DNA from: Lachnospiraceae bacterium
GTDB lineage: Bacteria > Bacillota > Clostridia > Lachnospirales > Lachnospiraceae
Direction of reading: 5' to 3'
Length of the DNA stretch: 37,802 bases
Assembly: GCA_015057085.1 (NCBI GenBank)
Contig: SVFB01000050.1
Span: 1 to 37,802 of the forward strand
Part shown: piece after piece, positions 24,137 to 33,960 of the stretch
Position numbering within the stretch: the stretch's first letter is position 1
Layout of the letters: each line of letters begins with the position of its first letter
Made by a program: the position numbers and the translations under genes
The notes under the pieces: generated by a model
What the model was told of the DNA's origin: nothing
Databases searched by the model: none
What the model saw: the letters and a program-made list of their open reading frames with translations, nothing else

Positions 24137-27100
24137 ATGTATTTAAAATGCCTGGAAGTGCATGGATTTAAATCCTTTGCAAATAAAATTGTATTCGATT
24201 TTCATAACGGAATTACGGGAATTGTCGGTCCGAACGGATCCGGTAAAAGTAATGTCGCAGATGCCGTGCGTTGGGTTTTGGGTGAGCAAAGCCCAAAGCA
24301 GTTGCGTGGCGCATCTATGCAGGATGTTATTTTTGCAGGAACAGAGAACCGAAATCCGCAAAGCTATGCATATGTATCGATTACATTGGACAATTCAGAT
24401 CATCAGTTGGCACTGGATTATGAAGAGGTTACCATTGCCAGACGTGTTTACCGATCAGGTGAAAGCGAATATCTGATCAATGGAAACGTTTGCCGCTTAA
24501 AAGAAGTGAAGGAACTTTTTTATGATACAGGTATCGGTAAAGAAGGATATTCTATCATTGGACAGGGTCAGATTGATCGTATTTTGAGTAATAAGCCGGA
24601 GGAACGTCGAGAATTGTTTGACGAAGCTGCCGGTATCGTGAAATTTAAACAGAGAAAGATTTCCACACAGAAAAATCTCGAAACCGAACGAGAGAATCTT
24701 GTGCGTGTCAATGATATCTTAGCCGAGCTGGAACGTCAGGTCGGTCCTTTGGAGCGCCAATCAGAAAAGGCAAAGACTTATTTGAAAAAGCGCGAAGAAT
24801 TAAAAACTTATGATATTAATATGTTCTTATTGGAATCTGAGCGAATCAAGGGCCAGACAGCGCAGACGGATGAGAATTATGCGATTGCGGATAAGGAATT
24901 AAATGATGTGAAACAGCAGCATGAACAGATCCGCGGCGAATATGAAAAGTTGCAGGAAGAAATTGCAACATTGGAAGATAATATTAACAATGTGCAGGAA
25001 CAGATTAATCATTCTTCTGTGACAAAAGAAAAATTGGAAAGCCAAATCAGCCTTTTGCGCGAGCAGATTCATACTGCCGAGATGACAGATGAACATTTAA
25101 ACAGCCGCTTAAGCGCGATTGAGGCTGAAAAAAATGAACGTTTGGAATCCCGCAAGGAATACGAAGAGAAGAAAAACGCTTTTGATGAAAAATTAAAAGA
25201 AATATCTGCCCGTAAGCTGGAAGCTTCTGATCGTCTTGCAGCAATTCAGGAAGAAATTGCGCGCTGCAACAGCGGAATCGAAAGCGGACAGGCAGAGATG
25301 ATTCGTTTGTTGAACAATAAGGCTTCCATCAAAGCACGTCAGCAGAAGATGGATACGATGCTTGAGCAGACCAACATTCGAAAGGCTGAATTAAATCAGA
25401 GACTTCTTTCACGAAAGAGTCGCGAAGCAGAACAGGAAGCATTTTTCGCGGAAGCACAAAAGGCTTTTGAGGAGATTTCGGAGAGCTTAAAGCAGAAAAA
25501 AGATGAAGAAGCAGCTCTTGTGGAAAAGAACCATGAGTGGAAGCAAAAAGCACTGGAAAACACAAAGGAATTAGAACTTGTTCGCACAGAGCACAATAAG
25601 GTGGAAAGCCGCCTGGAATCGCTGCGCAATATTGCAGAGCGCTATGAAGGATATGGAAATAGTACGCGCCGTGTAATGGAACAAAAGGAAAAAAATCCTG
25701 GTGTGTTGGGCGTTGTATCGGATTTGATTTCAACCGACAAGAAGTACGAGACTGCAATTGAAACTGCACTTGGCGGTAATATCCAAAATATCGTAACAGA
25801 GGATGAAGCATGTGCGAAATCCATGATTCGTTTCTTGAAAGAGAATCGTCTCGGTAGAGCCACATTCTTGCCTTTGACTTCCGTTCGCGCCAGTCACAAC
25901 GATAAGAACCGCGATTCTCTCAAGGAGCAGGGCGTCTTAGGAATTGCCAGCGAATTGGTGCATTGCGATGAAAAATATAAGGAAGTAGCTGCTTATCTGT
26001 TGGGACGTGTGTTGGTTTTGGATTCTGTCGATCATGCACTTGCATTGGCAAAGAAGAATCATTACAGCCAGCATATGGTTACACTCGAAGGTGAGTATTT
26101 AAGCCCTGGCGGTTCTTTGACTGGTGGTGCTTTTAAGAATAATTCAAATCTATTGGGAAGAAAGCGTGAAATAGAAGAATTAGAGAAGCGTTTAAAGGAT
26201 TTGGATAAAAAGGCGACGGAATTAAATCATCGCAAAGATGAAATCGATATGGCCAGTGCACTTGGAGAAGAAGAGTTAAATGAGGTGCGAATCGCATTAC
26301 AAAAACTCTATATCGACGAGAACACAGCTAAATTGAATTTGGAACAGGCAAAGAGCCGGAAAGAAGAAAGCGATAAAGTTTATGAAAACTTGCGCAGTGA
26401 AGGTTCCGAATTAGATGGAAATATCCGCGAAATTACAGCAGAAAAGCAAAAAATCGAGGATGAAGAGAATTTCGCAAAGAAGCGAGAAGTGGAAATCGCC
26501 GAAGAAAAAGAAAAGTTTGATGAAATCATCAAAGAACAAAGCGGTTTAGAAGAAAAGGCTGTTGCGGAGGTTTCTGCGATTTCATTGGAAGAGGCAAATG
26601 TAATTCAGCGCGCAGGCTTCGTGCAGGAAAACATGGAACGTATCGACCGTGAAATCGAGAAGTTTAATGGTGAAAAAGAAGCCTTGATCGAAAATGCCAA
26701 AACTGCCAAAGGGGAAGTGGAAAAGAAGCGCTTCGAAATCGAAGAAATCCAAAAGACCATTTTGGCAGGGGATGAGACATATACGACTTTGAGCGAAAGC
26801 TTAAAGAAAGCCCGTGCAGAAAAAGAAGAAAAATCCAATACCTATCGTGGTTTCTTCCAAAAGCAGGAAGATATCAGCAAACGCGAGACTGATTTGGAAA
26901 AAGAAATTGTGCGTTTGTCAACACAACAGGAAAAATTGCGTGAAGCTTTGGATTATCAGACCAATTATATTTGGGAAGCGTATGAGTTAACACCTCATGC
27001 AGCTGAAGCATTACGCAATGAAGAATACAATGATTTGTCAGCATTGAAGAAGTTGATCTCCGGCATCAAGGACGATATTCGTGCATTAGGTGATGTCAAT

Positions 27101-27697
27101 GTCAATGCAATCGAAGAATATAAAGAGGTTTCAGAGCGCTACGAATTCTTAAAGAAGCAGCATGATGATCTTGTGATTGCAGAAGAGCGTCTTGTGGAAA
27201 TCATCGAGGAACTTGATGAAGGAATGCGCAAGCAGTTCTCCGAAAAGTTCGCGGATATTCAAAAGGAATTTGATAAGACCTTTAAGCACTTATTCGGTGG
27301 CGGACATGGAACTTTGGAATTGCAGGAAGATGAGGATATTCTTGAAGCTGGAATTAAGGTTGTGGCGCAGCCGCCGGGAAAGAAACTTCAAAATATGATG
27401 CAATTATCCGGTGGAGAAAAGGCTCTGACTGCGATTGCACTATTGTTTGCGATTCAGGCATTAAAGCCATCACCGTTTTGTCTCCTGGACGAGATTGAGG
27501 CTGCATTGGATGATTCTAACGTCGTCCGCTTCTCTAGTTATTTACAGAAGCTGACAAAGGATACTCAGTTTATTGTTATCACTCATAGACGCGGAACCAT
27601 GAATGCGGCAGACCGACTCTATGGTATTACCATGCAGGAGAAGGGTGTATCAACATTGGTATCCGTTAATTTAATCGAGAGTGATTTGGATAAGTAA
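24137..27697 (+). CDS. smc: Chromosome partition protein SMC
   Basis: ATPase of the SMC-ScpAB condensin that compacts and helps segregate the chromosome. 1186 residues. Walker A is GPNGSGKS (31-38), then QSPKQLRGASMQD; a long coiled coil runs from about 165 to 510, the hinge from about 515 to 660 (NPGVLGVVSDLIS to the Gly-rich SPGGSLTGGAF), and a second coil to about 1000. The C-terminal head carries the signature LSGGEKALTAIALL (about 1090) and Walker B PFCLLDEIEAALDD. All motifs are intact and the length is standard. It lies between rnc and ftsY, the common Firmicute order. Confidence 0.96.
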   Translation: MYLKCLEVHGFKSFANKIVFDFHNGITGIVGPNGSGKSNVADAVRWVLGEQSPKQLRGASMQDVIFAGTENRNPQSYAYVSITLDNSDHQLALDYEEVTIARRVYRSGESEYLINGNVCRLKEVKELFYDTGIGKEGYSIIGQGQIDRILSNKPEERRELFDEAAGIVKFKQRKISTQKNLETERENLVRVNDILAELERQVGPLERQSEKAKTYLKKREELKTYDINMFLLESERIKGQTAQTDENYAIADKELNDVKQQHEQIRGEYEKLQEEIATLEDNINNVQEQINHSSVTKEKLESQISLLREQIHTAEMTDEHLNSRLSAIEAEKNERLESRKEYEEKKNAFDEKLKEISARKLEASDRLAAIQEEIARCNSGIESGQAEMIRLLNNKASIKARQQKMDTMLEQTNIRKAELNQRLLSRKSREAEQEAFFAEAQKAFEEISESLKQKKDEEAALVEKNHEWKQKALENTKELELVRTEHNKVESRLESLRNIAERYEGYGNSTRRVMEQKEKNPGVLGVVSDLISTDKKYETAIETALGGNIQNIVTEDEACAKSMIRFLKENRLGRATFLPLTSVRASHNDKNRDSLKEQGVLGIASELVHCDEKYKEVAAYLLGRVLVLDSVDHALALAKKNHYSQHMVTLEGEYLSPGGSLTGGAFKNNSNLLGRKREIEELEKRLKDLDKKATELNHRKDEIDMASALGEEELNEVRIALQKLYIDENTAKLNLEQAKSRKEESDKVYENLRSEGSELDGNIREITAEKQKIEDEENFAKKREVEIAEEKEKFDEIIKEQSGLEEKAVAEVSAISLEEANVIQRAGFVQENMERIDREIEKFNGEKEALIENAKTAKGEVEKKRFEIEEIQKTILAGDETYTTLSESLKKARAEKEEKSNTYRGFFQKQEDISKRETDLEKEIVRLSTQQEKLREALDYQTNYIWEAYELTPHAAEALRNEEYNDLSALKKLISGIKDDIRALGDVNVNAIEEYKEVSERYEFLKKQHDDLVIAEERLVEIIEELDEGMRKQFSEKFADIQKEFDKTFKHLFGGGHGTLELQEDEDILEAGIKVVAQPPGKKLQNMMQLSGGEKALTAIALLFAIQALKPSPFCLLDEIEAALDDSNVVRFSSYLQKLTKDTQFIVITHRRGTMNAADRLYGITMQEKGVSTLVSVNLIESDLDK

Positions 27698-27716
27698 GAA
27701 AGCAATTGGAGAGCAT

Positions 27717-28670
27717 ATGAGCGATTTGAATGAACTTGAACAGACAGAGCAGCCGAAGAAAGAGGGCTTCTTTGCAAGATTGGTCAAAGGATTGACCAAA
27801 ACAAGAGATAATATTGTTTCCGGATTGGATAGTATCTTCAGCGGCTTTTCAAAAATTGATGACGATTTTTATGAAGAACTGGAAGAAATCCTGATTATGG
27901 GAGATCTTGGTGTGCGTGCAACTGAGAGTATTTTGGATTCTCTTCGCGAAAAAGTGAAAGAGCAGCATATCAAGGAGCCGGCAGAATGCAAGCAGCTTTT
28001 GATTGATAGTATCAAAGATCAGATGCATGTGGAAGAAGCTGCATATCGATTTGAAAGTGAAAAGTCGGTTGTTTTGGTAGTGGGTGTCAACGGGGTTGGC
28101 AAAACTACAACCGTAGGAAAGTTAGCCGGAAAATTGTCAGCTGAAGGCAAGAAGGTGATTCTTGCCGGGGCGGATACATTCCGTGCTGCAGCCGGCGAAC
28201 AGTTAAAAGAATGGGCCAACAGAAGCGGCGTGCAGATGATTGGCGGAACCGAGGGGGCAGATCCGGGTTCTGTTGTATTTGATGCAACTGCAGCTGCAAA
28301 AGCGAGAAATGCAGATGTTTTATTGGTTGATACGGCAGGTCGTTTACATAACAAAAAGAATTTGATGAACGAACTTGGAAAAATCAATAAGATTTTGGAA
28401 AACGAATATCCGGATGCCTATCGCGAAACTTTGGTTGTGCTGGATGCCACAACCGGTCAGAACGCGCTTGTACAGGCGAAGGAATTTTCGGACGTGACCA
28501 ATATTACAGGAATTGTGTTGACAAAGATGGACGGAACCGCCAAGGGCGGAATTGCCGTTGCGATTCAATCCGAGTTATCTGTTCCGGTGAAATATATCGG
28601 AGTGGGCGAGACCATTGATGATTTAGAGAAGTTTGATTCCGATGCCTTTGTGGAAGCATTGTTTTCATAG
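27717..28670 (+). CDS. ftsY: Signal recognition particle receptor FtsY
   Basis: Membrane-associated GTPase that docks the SRP-ribosome complex at the translocon; its partner Ffh is encoded at 32273. 317 residues with a short, fairly charged N-terminal A region, the helical N domain and the NG GTPase core: G1 GVNGVGKTT (from 123), the DTFRAAAGEQL insertion-box segment, G3 DTAGRLHNK, G4 TKMDGTAKGG. No long acidic A domain is present, as in many Gram-positives. Start ATG 27717 follows GGAG at 27708-27711; the frame is open upstream into the smc end, but no ribosome site supports that. Confidence 0.95.
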   Translation: MSDLNELEQTEQPKKEGFFARLVKGLTKTRDNIVSGLDSIFSGFSKIDDDFYEELEEILIMGDLGVRATESILDSLREKVKEQHIKEPAECKQLLIDSIKDQMHVEEAAYRFESEKSVVLVVGVNGVGKTTTVGKLAGKLSAEGKKVILAGADTFRAAAGEQLKEWANRSGVQMIGGTEGADPGSVVFDATAAAKARNADVLLVDTAGRLHNKKNLMNELGKINKILENEYPDAYRETLVVLDATTGQNALVQAKEFSDVTNITGIVLTKMDGTAKGGIAVAIQSELSVPVKYIGVGETIDDLEKFDSDAFVEALFS

Positions 28671-28723
28671 AGCATGGTTTTCATAGTAACAAGAAACAAA
28701 TCAGGTTTAAAGAAGGTGTAGAA

Positions 28724-29935
28724 ATGTTAACATTAGACAAGTTTGAAGAGGCAAGCGAGAAAGTCAAAGAGGTGACCCTCGAGACAAAGCTTGTGTACAG
28801 TGATTTCCTCAGTGAGCAGACAGGTAATAAAGTATATTTAAAGCCTGAAAATATGCAGTTTACCGGAGCCTACAAGGTGCGCGGCGCATATTATAAAATC
28901 AGCACACTGACAGACGAAGAGAGAGAAAAGGGACTCATTACCGCTTCAGCCGGAAACCATGCACAGGGTGTTGCATATGCTGCAAAGTGCTACGGCTGCA
29001 AGGCTGTCATTGTTATGCCAACTACCACACCGCTTATCAAGGTAAATCGTACAAAGAGCTACGGTGCCGAGGTTGTATTATATGGCGATGTATATGATGA
29101 AGCATGCGCTTATGCTTTGGAATTGGCAGAAAAAGAAGGCTATACTTTCATTCATCCATTTGATGATCCTGCTGTTGCAACCGGACAGGGAACCATCGCA
29201 ATGGAAATCTTTAAAGAACTTCCGTTGGTGGAATATATTTTAGTCCCAATCGGCGGCGGCGGATTGGCCACCGGTGTTTCAACCTTGGCGAAGTTGCTGA
29301 ATCCAAAGATCAAAGTAATCGGTGTGGAGCCTGCAGGCGCTGCTTGCATGAGTGCTTCATTTAAAAACGATAAAGTAACGACTTTACCAAGCGTGAATAC
29401 CATTGCGGATGGTACCGCAGTAAAGACTCCGGGAGAGAAAATCTTCCCATATATTCGCAAGAATTTAGACGAGATTATCACCGTTGAAGATGATGAATTG
29501 ATCACAGCATTCCTTGATATGGTTGAAAATCATAAGATGATTGTCGAAAATTCAGGCCTTTTAACTGTAGCAGCATTGAAGCATTTGAATGTGAAAGATA
29601 AACGCATTGTTTCTATTTTGAGCGGCGGAAATATGGATGTGATTACAATGAGCTCTGTGGTTCAGCAGGGACTGATTTTCCGTGATCGAATCTTTACCGT
29701 ATCTGTTTTGCTTCCGGATAAGCCGGGCGAACTTGCAAAGGTATCGGATATTTTGGCAAAAGAGCAGGGCAATGTCATCAAACTTGAGCACAATCAGTTT
29801 GTTACGACAAACAGAAGTGCTGCAGTGGAGCTTCGCATTACTCTCGAAAGCTTTGGAACAGAGCACAAGGAACAGATTTTGTCAGCTTTAGAGAAAAAAG
29901 GCTATAAGCCAAAGTTGGTACGTACATCCATCTAA
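28724..29935 (+). CDS. ilvA: Threonine ammonia-lyase (threonine dehydratase)
   Basis: PLP enzyme that deaminates threonine to 2-oxobutyrate, feeding isoleucine synthesis through IlvBN. 403 residues. The PLP lysine is Lys51 in FTGAYKVRGAYYK, the phosphate-binding loop is PIGGGGLATG, and an ACT-like regulatory domain begins near 323 (VSVLLPDKPGELAKV). The length fits the medium form with one ACT domain, which may be biosynthetic or catabolic; the presence of ilvBN elsewhere in the window favours ilvA, but the distinction is not certain. AGAAGGTG precedes ATG 28724. No clear promoter or terminator flanks it. Confidence 0.9.
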   Translation: MLTLDKFEEASEKVKEVTLETKLVYSDFLSEQTGNKVYLKPENMQFTGAYKVRGAYYKISTLTDEEREKGLITASAGNHAQGVAYAAKCYGCKAVIVMPTTTPLIKVNRTKSYGAEVVLYGDVYDEACAYALELAEKEGYTFIHPFDDPAVATGQGTIAMEIFKELPLVEYILVPIGGGGLATGVSTLAKLLNPKIKVIGVEPAGAACMSASFKNDKVTTLPSVNTIADGTAVKTPGEKIFPYIRKNLDEIITVEDDELITAFLDMVENHKMIVENSGLLTVAALKHLNVKDKRIVSILSGGNMDVITMSSVVQQGLIFRDRIFTVSVLLPDKPGELAKVSDILAKEQGNVIKLEHNQFVTTNRSAAVELRITLESFGTEHKEQILSALEKKGYKPKLVRTSI

Positions 29936-29967
29936 AATCATAATCAATGAATCAAAAAGGAGTTTTC

Positions 29968-30477
29968 ATGAACGATTTGTTTCGCGTCGGCGTAATTACG
30001 ACAACTCATGGCGTGAGAGGAGAAGTGAAAGTTTTTCCTACCACAGATGATCCAATGCGCTTTAAGAAAATCAAAAAAGTGCTTTTGGACAACGGAAAAG
30101 AAAAACGCAAATTGGAGATTGCACAGGCGCGTTTCTTTAAAAATCAAGTCATCTTAAAATTTAAGGGGATTGATAACATCAATGATGTGGAGAAATATCG
30201 AAAAGCTGATTTGTATGTAACGCGTGAGCATGCCATTCCGTTGGAAGAGGACGAATATTATGTTGCCGACTTGATTGGATTAACCGTGATTTCGGATGAG
30301 GATGAAACATTAGGAGAAATCACAGATGTGATGCAAACCGGCGCAAATGACGTTTATGTGGTTGAAACAACGGACGGAAAAGAAATCCTTCTTCCTGCAA
30401 TTCACGAATGCATTTTAAATGTGGATATGGAAGCAAAGCAGATGAGGGTGCATGTACTTGCCGGTTTGTTGGATTGA
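29968..30477 (+). CDS. rimM: Ribosome maturation factor RimM
   Basis: Assists late maturation of the 30S ribosomal head around protein S19. 169 residues: the N-terminal RimM barrel (FRVGVITTTHGVRGEVKVFP) and the C-terminal PRC-barrel (YYVADLIGLTV to LPAIHECILNVD). Start ATG 29968 has AAAAAGGAG six bases upstream; an ATG at 29947 precedes that site and is unlikely. In many Firmicutes rimM lies between the KH-protein gene and trmD, but here it is about 4 kb away, ahead of glmM. Confidence 0.94.
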   Translation: MNDLFRVGVITTTHGVRGEVKVFPTTDDPMRFKKIKKVLLDNGKEKRKLEIAQARFFKNQVILKFKGIDNINDVEKYRKADLYVTREHAIPLEEDEYYVADLIGLTVISDEDETLGEITDVMQTGANDVYVVETTDGKEILLPAIHECILNVDMEAKQMRVHVLAGLLD

Positions 30478-30507
30478 GAGAATATCTTGTTGAAAGGGTA
30501 TGAAGAG

Positions 30508-31836
30508 ATGAAATATTTTGGAACTGATGGATTCAGAGGAAAAGTAAATGAAGTATTAACCGTCGATCATGCAATCAAGATCGGCAAATTTTTAGGATAT
30601 TATTATTCTAAAAAAAGCGAAAATGCAAGATGCGTAATCGGAAAGGACACAAGACGTTCCGGTTATATGTTTGAATATGCCCTTGTCGCAGGTTTGACAT
30701 CCACAGGATGTGACGTGGATTTGCTTCATGTTACTACAACCCCGAGTGTTTCTTATATTACAAGAACCGAGAAATATGATTTCGGTATTATGATTACTGC
30801 AAGTCATAATCCGTTTTATGATAATGGAATTAAGATTATTGACGGTGACGGAATGAAGATGTCCGAGGAAGTATTAATGCAATGCGAGGACTATATCGAC
30901 GGCATCACAACTGTTGAATTGGCCGAAAATGAGGCTGTGGGACGCGCACAAGATTATATGCAAGGCAGAAATCATTATATGAATTATCTGACTACCACAA
31001 TCAACGAATCCATGCGTGGATATAAGGTGGGACTGGATTGCGCAAATGGTGCCTCCTTTATGATCGCAAAGAGTGTATTTGATATGCTTGGAGCTGATAC
31101 TTTTGTCATCAATAATCAGCCGGATGGTTTTAATATTAACAGAAATTGCGGTTCCACTCATATTGAAGAACTTCAGAAATATGTTCGTCAGAACCGCCTT
31201 GATGTAGGATTCTCATTTGACGGTGATGCAGACCGCTGCCTTGCTGTAGACGAAAATGGAAATCTGGTAGATGGCGATATGATTATTTACATTTTAGGAT
31301 GTTTTTTAAAGCAACAAAATGCATTAAAGGATAATACGGTTGTAACTACAATCATGTCAAATCTTGGAATTACCAAGGCACTTGAAAGACAGGGAATCAA
31401 GAATGTGCAGACAAAGGTTGGAGATAAATATGTCTCAGAAGAAATGAATGCACACGGATACAATATCGGCGGTGAACAGTCCGGACATGTGATTATCAGC
31501 AAATATGCGACTACAGGTGATGGTGTATTGACCGCACTTCAGGTGATGAGCATTTTGATTCAGAGAAAATGTCCGCTTTCTGCACTCGTAAATGATGTAT
31601 CATTGTATCCTCAGGTTTTGATTAATGTTACAGTTGCTGATCCGGATGCAGCACTAGAAGCACAATCTGTAAAAGACTGTGTGCGTGATTGCGAGGAGAA
31701 GATGGGCGATACAGGTCGTGTTGTGCTCAGAAAGAGCGGCACAGAGCCTTTGGTTCGTGTCATGGTGGAATGCGAAGATGATGCCCTCTGCAAGCAATAT
31801 GCGAATGAAATCAAGAATGCGGTGGTAAATGCTTAA
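30508..31836 (+). CDS. glmM: Phosphoglucosamine mutase
   Basis: Interconverts glucosamine-6-phosphate and glucosamine-1-phosphate on the way to UDP-GlcNAc and peptidoglycan. 442 residues. It has KYFGTDGFRGKV at the N-terminus, the phospho-serine Ser99 in TASHNPFYDNGIK, the metal loop DGDADR and the C-terminal phosphate-binding RKSGTEPLVRVM. The start is ATG 30508, with AAAGGG nine bases before; a TTG at 30487 would include that site. It is 30 bases downstream of rimM, probably on the same transcript. Confidence 0.94.
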   Translation: MKYFGTDGFRGKVNEVLTVDHAIKIGKFLGYYYSKKSENARCVIGKDTRRSGYMFEYALVAGLTSTGCDVDLLHVTTTPSVSYITRTEKYDFGIMITASHNPFYDNGIKIIDGDGMKMSEEVLMQCEDYIDGITTVELAENEAVGRAQDYMQGRNHYMNYLTTTINESMRGYKVGLDCANGASFMIAKSVFDMLGADTFVINNQPDGFNINRNCGSTHIEELQKYVRQNRLDVGFSFDGDADRCLAVDENGNLVDGDMIIYILGCFLKQQNALKDNTVVTTIMSNLGITKALERQGIKNVQTKVGDKYVSEEMNAHGYNIGGEQSGHVIISKYATTGDGVLTALQVMSILIQRKCPLSALVNDVSLYPQVLINVTVADPDAALEAQSVKDCVRDCEEKMGDTGRVVLRKSGTEPLVRVMVECEDDALCKQYANEIKNAVVNA

Positions 31837-31858
31837 AAATGGTGTCAAGAAAAAATAC

Positions 31859-31887
31859 TTGACAGCCTAATATCCATATGTTAGTAT
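31859..31887 (+). promoter_or_regulatory. ylxM-ffh promoter with unusually short leader
   Basis: A perfect TTGACA (31859-31864), 17 bases, then TAGTAT (31882-31887) preceded by TGT, an extended -10. Its -35 box lies in the arm of an inverted repeat (TGTCAAG 31844-31850 and CTTGACA 31858-31864). The expected start near 31894 leaves only about 9 bases before ATG 31903. Confidence 0.6.
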
Positions 31888-31902
31888 GCTTAAGGTGTAA
31901 TT

Positions 31903-32262
31903 ATGGATAAAAAGATTCAACAAGCGTATTTATACGATTTTTACGGTGAAATTTTAAATGAGCATCAGCGTAAAATATACGAGGATGTTGTCTATAATGA
32001 TTTATCACTTTCCGAAATCGCGGAGGAAGAAGGCATTTCCCGCCAGGGCGTGTCCGATATGATTAAGCGTCTGGATAAAAAATTATCCGGATACGAAGAA
32101 AAGCTTCATTTGGTTGAAAAGTTTTTATCAATCAAAGAAGAAGTGGAAACCATGCACGAGGAACTGGAACTTTTGGCAGCGGACGAAGCAATGTCCGAAT
32201 CTCAAAAGAATACCATCAAACGGGTAGAACAGTTATCGGCTAAGATTTTGGAACAATTATAA
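31903..32262 (+). CDS. ylxM: YlxM-family helix-turn-helix protein
   Basis: 119-residue protein of the YlxM/UPF0122 family, habitually encoded just before ffh and thought to relate to SRP assembly or its regulation. A sigma-70 region-4-like helix-turn-helix is clear ([28 protein letters not shown], region about 38-65), followed by a charged helical tail. It begins 10 bases before ffh ends its spacer, making a two-gene unit from the promoter at 31859. AAGGTG at 31892-31897 is the likely ribosome site, but it may be clipped if transcription starts where predicted. Confidence 0.92.
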   Translation: MDKKIQQAYLYDFYGEILNEHQRKIYEDVVYNDLSLSEIAEEEGISRQGVSDMIKRLDKKLSGYEEKLHLVEKFLSIKEEVETMHEELELLAADEAMSESQKNTIKRVEQLSAKILEQL

Positions 32263-32272
32263 AGGTAATAAT

Positions 32273-33640
32273 ATGGCATTTGACAGTTTATCTGAAAAAT
32301 TGCAGAACGTCTTTCGAAATCTGCGCGGCAAGGGTCGACTCAGCGAAGCTGATGTTAAGGCTGCCTTAAAAGAAGTCAAGATGGCGCTTTTAGAAGCAGA
32401 TGTAAACTTTAAAGTCGTAAAGCAATTTGTAAAATCAGTTGAGGAACGTGCAATCGGCCAGGATGTGATGAACGGATTAAATCCGGGTCAGATGGTTATC
32501 AAGATTGTAAATGAGGAAATGGTTTCCCTCATGGGTTCCGACACAGTGGAAATTGCATTTCGTCCGGGTAAAGAGCTGACCGTGATTATGATGGTCGGAC
32601 TTCAAGGTGCAGGTAAGACCACGACCACAGCAAAGTTGGCCGGAAAGTTTAAAGCAAAAGGTAAGAAAACTTTGCTTGCTGCCTGCGATATCTACAGACC
32701 TGCGGCTATTGACCAGTTGAAAATCAACGGGGAAAAGCAGGGCGTTCCGGTATTCGAAATGGGCAATCAGCAGAAGCCTTCTACAATTGCAAAAGCAGCA
32801 ATTGAGGAAGCAAAGCGCACGGATTGCAATGTATTGATCATTGATACCGCCGGTCGACTTCATATTGATGAAGATATGATGGCGGAGTTGATGGAAATAA
32901 AAGAAACATGTGATGTATTCCAAACCATCCTCGTGGTTGATGCCATGACAGGACAGGATGCGGTAAATGTTTCCACCACCTTCGATGAGAAAATCGGCAT
33001 CGACGGTGTGATTTTAACCAAGCTCGACGGCGACACCAGAGGCGGTGCGGCATTATCCATTCGCGCTGTAACCGGTAAACCGATTCTATATGCAGGTATG
33101 GGAGAAAAGTTGTCCGATCTGGAACAGTTTTATCCGGACCGCATGGCATCGAGAATTCTTGGTATGGGCGATGTGCTCTCCTTGATTGAAAAAGCCCAGG
33201 AGAACATCGACGAAGAAAAAGCGCGTGAGCTTGAGCAGAAGATGCGCAAAAATGAATTTGACTTTGAAATGTATTTAGATTCCATGAGTCAGATGAAGAA
33301 AATGGGCGGCTTATCCAGCATCATGGGCATGATGCCAGGCATGATGGGTGGAATGGGCGGCATGAGCAAAGGCAAGATGCCGGATATTGATACAGATGCT
33401 GCAGAAAAGCAGATGGCTCGTACAGAGGCGATTATTTATTCTATGACACCGAAGGAGCGCCGAAATCCAAACTTGCTCAACCCAAGCAGAAAGATTCGCA
33501 TCGCAAAGGGTGCGGGAGTTGATGTGGCTGATGTCAATCGACTGATTAAGCAGTTCGAACAGATGAAGAAGATGATGAAACAAATGGGCGGACTTGGCAA
33601 AAAAGGTAAAAGAGGATTGTTCAAAGGACTTCCTTTTTAA
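32273..33640 (+). CDS. ffh: Signal recognition particle protein Ffh
   Basis: SRP54 GTPase that binds signal sequences and 4.5S-type RNA and delivers ribosomes to FtsY. 455 residues: N domain, G domain with GLQGAGKTT (109-117), the DIYRPAAIDQL insertion box, DTAGRLHID and TKLDGDTRGG, then the Met-rich M domain (about 300-455) with its methionine finger loop (SSIMGMMPGMMGGMGG) and the RNA-binding SKGxGxxxxDVNRLIKQF-like segment near 405-425. The C-terminus is basic. It is 10 bases downstream of ylxM; rpsP follows after 49 AT-rich bases. Confidence 0.96.
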   Translation: MAFDSLSEKLQNVFRNLRGKGRLSEADVKAALKEVKMALLEADVNFKVVKQFVKSVEERAIGQDVMNGLNPGQMVIKIVNEEMVSLMGSDTVEIAFRPGKELTVIMMVGLQGAGKTTTTAKLAGKFKAKGKKTLLAACDIYRPAAIDQLKINGEKQGVPVFEMGNQQKPSTIAKAAIEEAKRTDCNVLIIDTAGRLHIDEDMMAELMEIKETCDVFQTILVVDAMTGQDAVNVSTTFDEKIGIDGVILTKLDGDTRGGAALSIRAVTGKPILYAGMGEKLSDLEQFYPDRMASRILGMGDVLSLIEKAQENIDEEKARELEQKMRKNEFDFEMYLDSMSQMKKMGGLSSIMGMMPGMMGGMGGMSKGKMPDIDTDAAEKQMARTEAIIYSMTPKERRNPNLLNPSRKIRIAKGAGVDVADVNRLIKQFEQMKKMMKQMGGLGKKGKRGLFKGLPF

Positions 33641-33689
33641 TAAACAAAATTTATAAACAATAAAAACAATTTTTTAGGAGGAAACTAAA

Positions 33690-33935
33690 ATGGCAGTAAA
33701 AATCAGATTAAGAAGAATGGGACAGAAGAAGGCACCTTTCTATAGAATCGTAGTTGCAGACGCACGCGCACCACGTGACGGACGTTGCATCGAGGAAATC
33801 GGAACTTACGATCCAACTAAGGATCCATCTGAATATCATGTAAATGAAGAACTTGCAAAGAAGTGGCTTTCAAACGGAGCTCAGCCTACAGAAACTGTAG
33901 CAAGAATCTTCAAGGCAGCTGGAATCGAAAAATAG
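33690..33935 (+). CDS. rpsP: Ribosomal protein bS16
   Basis: 81-residue small-subunit protein that binds 16S rRNA early in assembly. The start [22 protein letters not shown] and the [13 protein letters not shown] segment are diagnostic. It has one of the strongest ribosome sites in the window (TTTAGGAGGAAAC before ATG 33690). The 25-base gap to khpA suggests co-transcription. Confidence 0.97.
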   Translation: MAVKIRLRRMGQKKAPFYRIVVADARAPRDGRCIEEIGTYDPTKDPSEYHVNEELAKKWLSNGAQPTETVARIFKAAGIEK

Positions 33936-33960
33936 TTCTATACAACACGAGGTGATTATC

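Noticed and set aside
25329-25865. 178-residue minus-strand frame inside smc
   Set aside because: It is the complement of coiled-coil coding sequence, with no start site and an improbable amino-acid mix.
32477-32923. 148-residue minus-strand frame in ffh
   Set aside because: Shadow of the GTPase domain with many Cys and His; no start signals.
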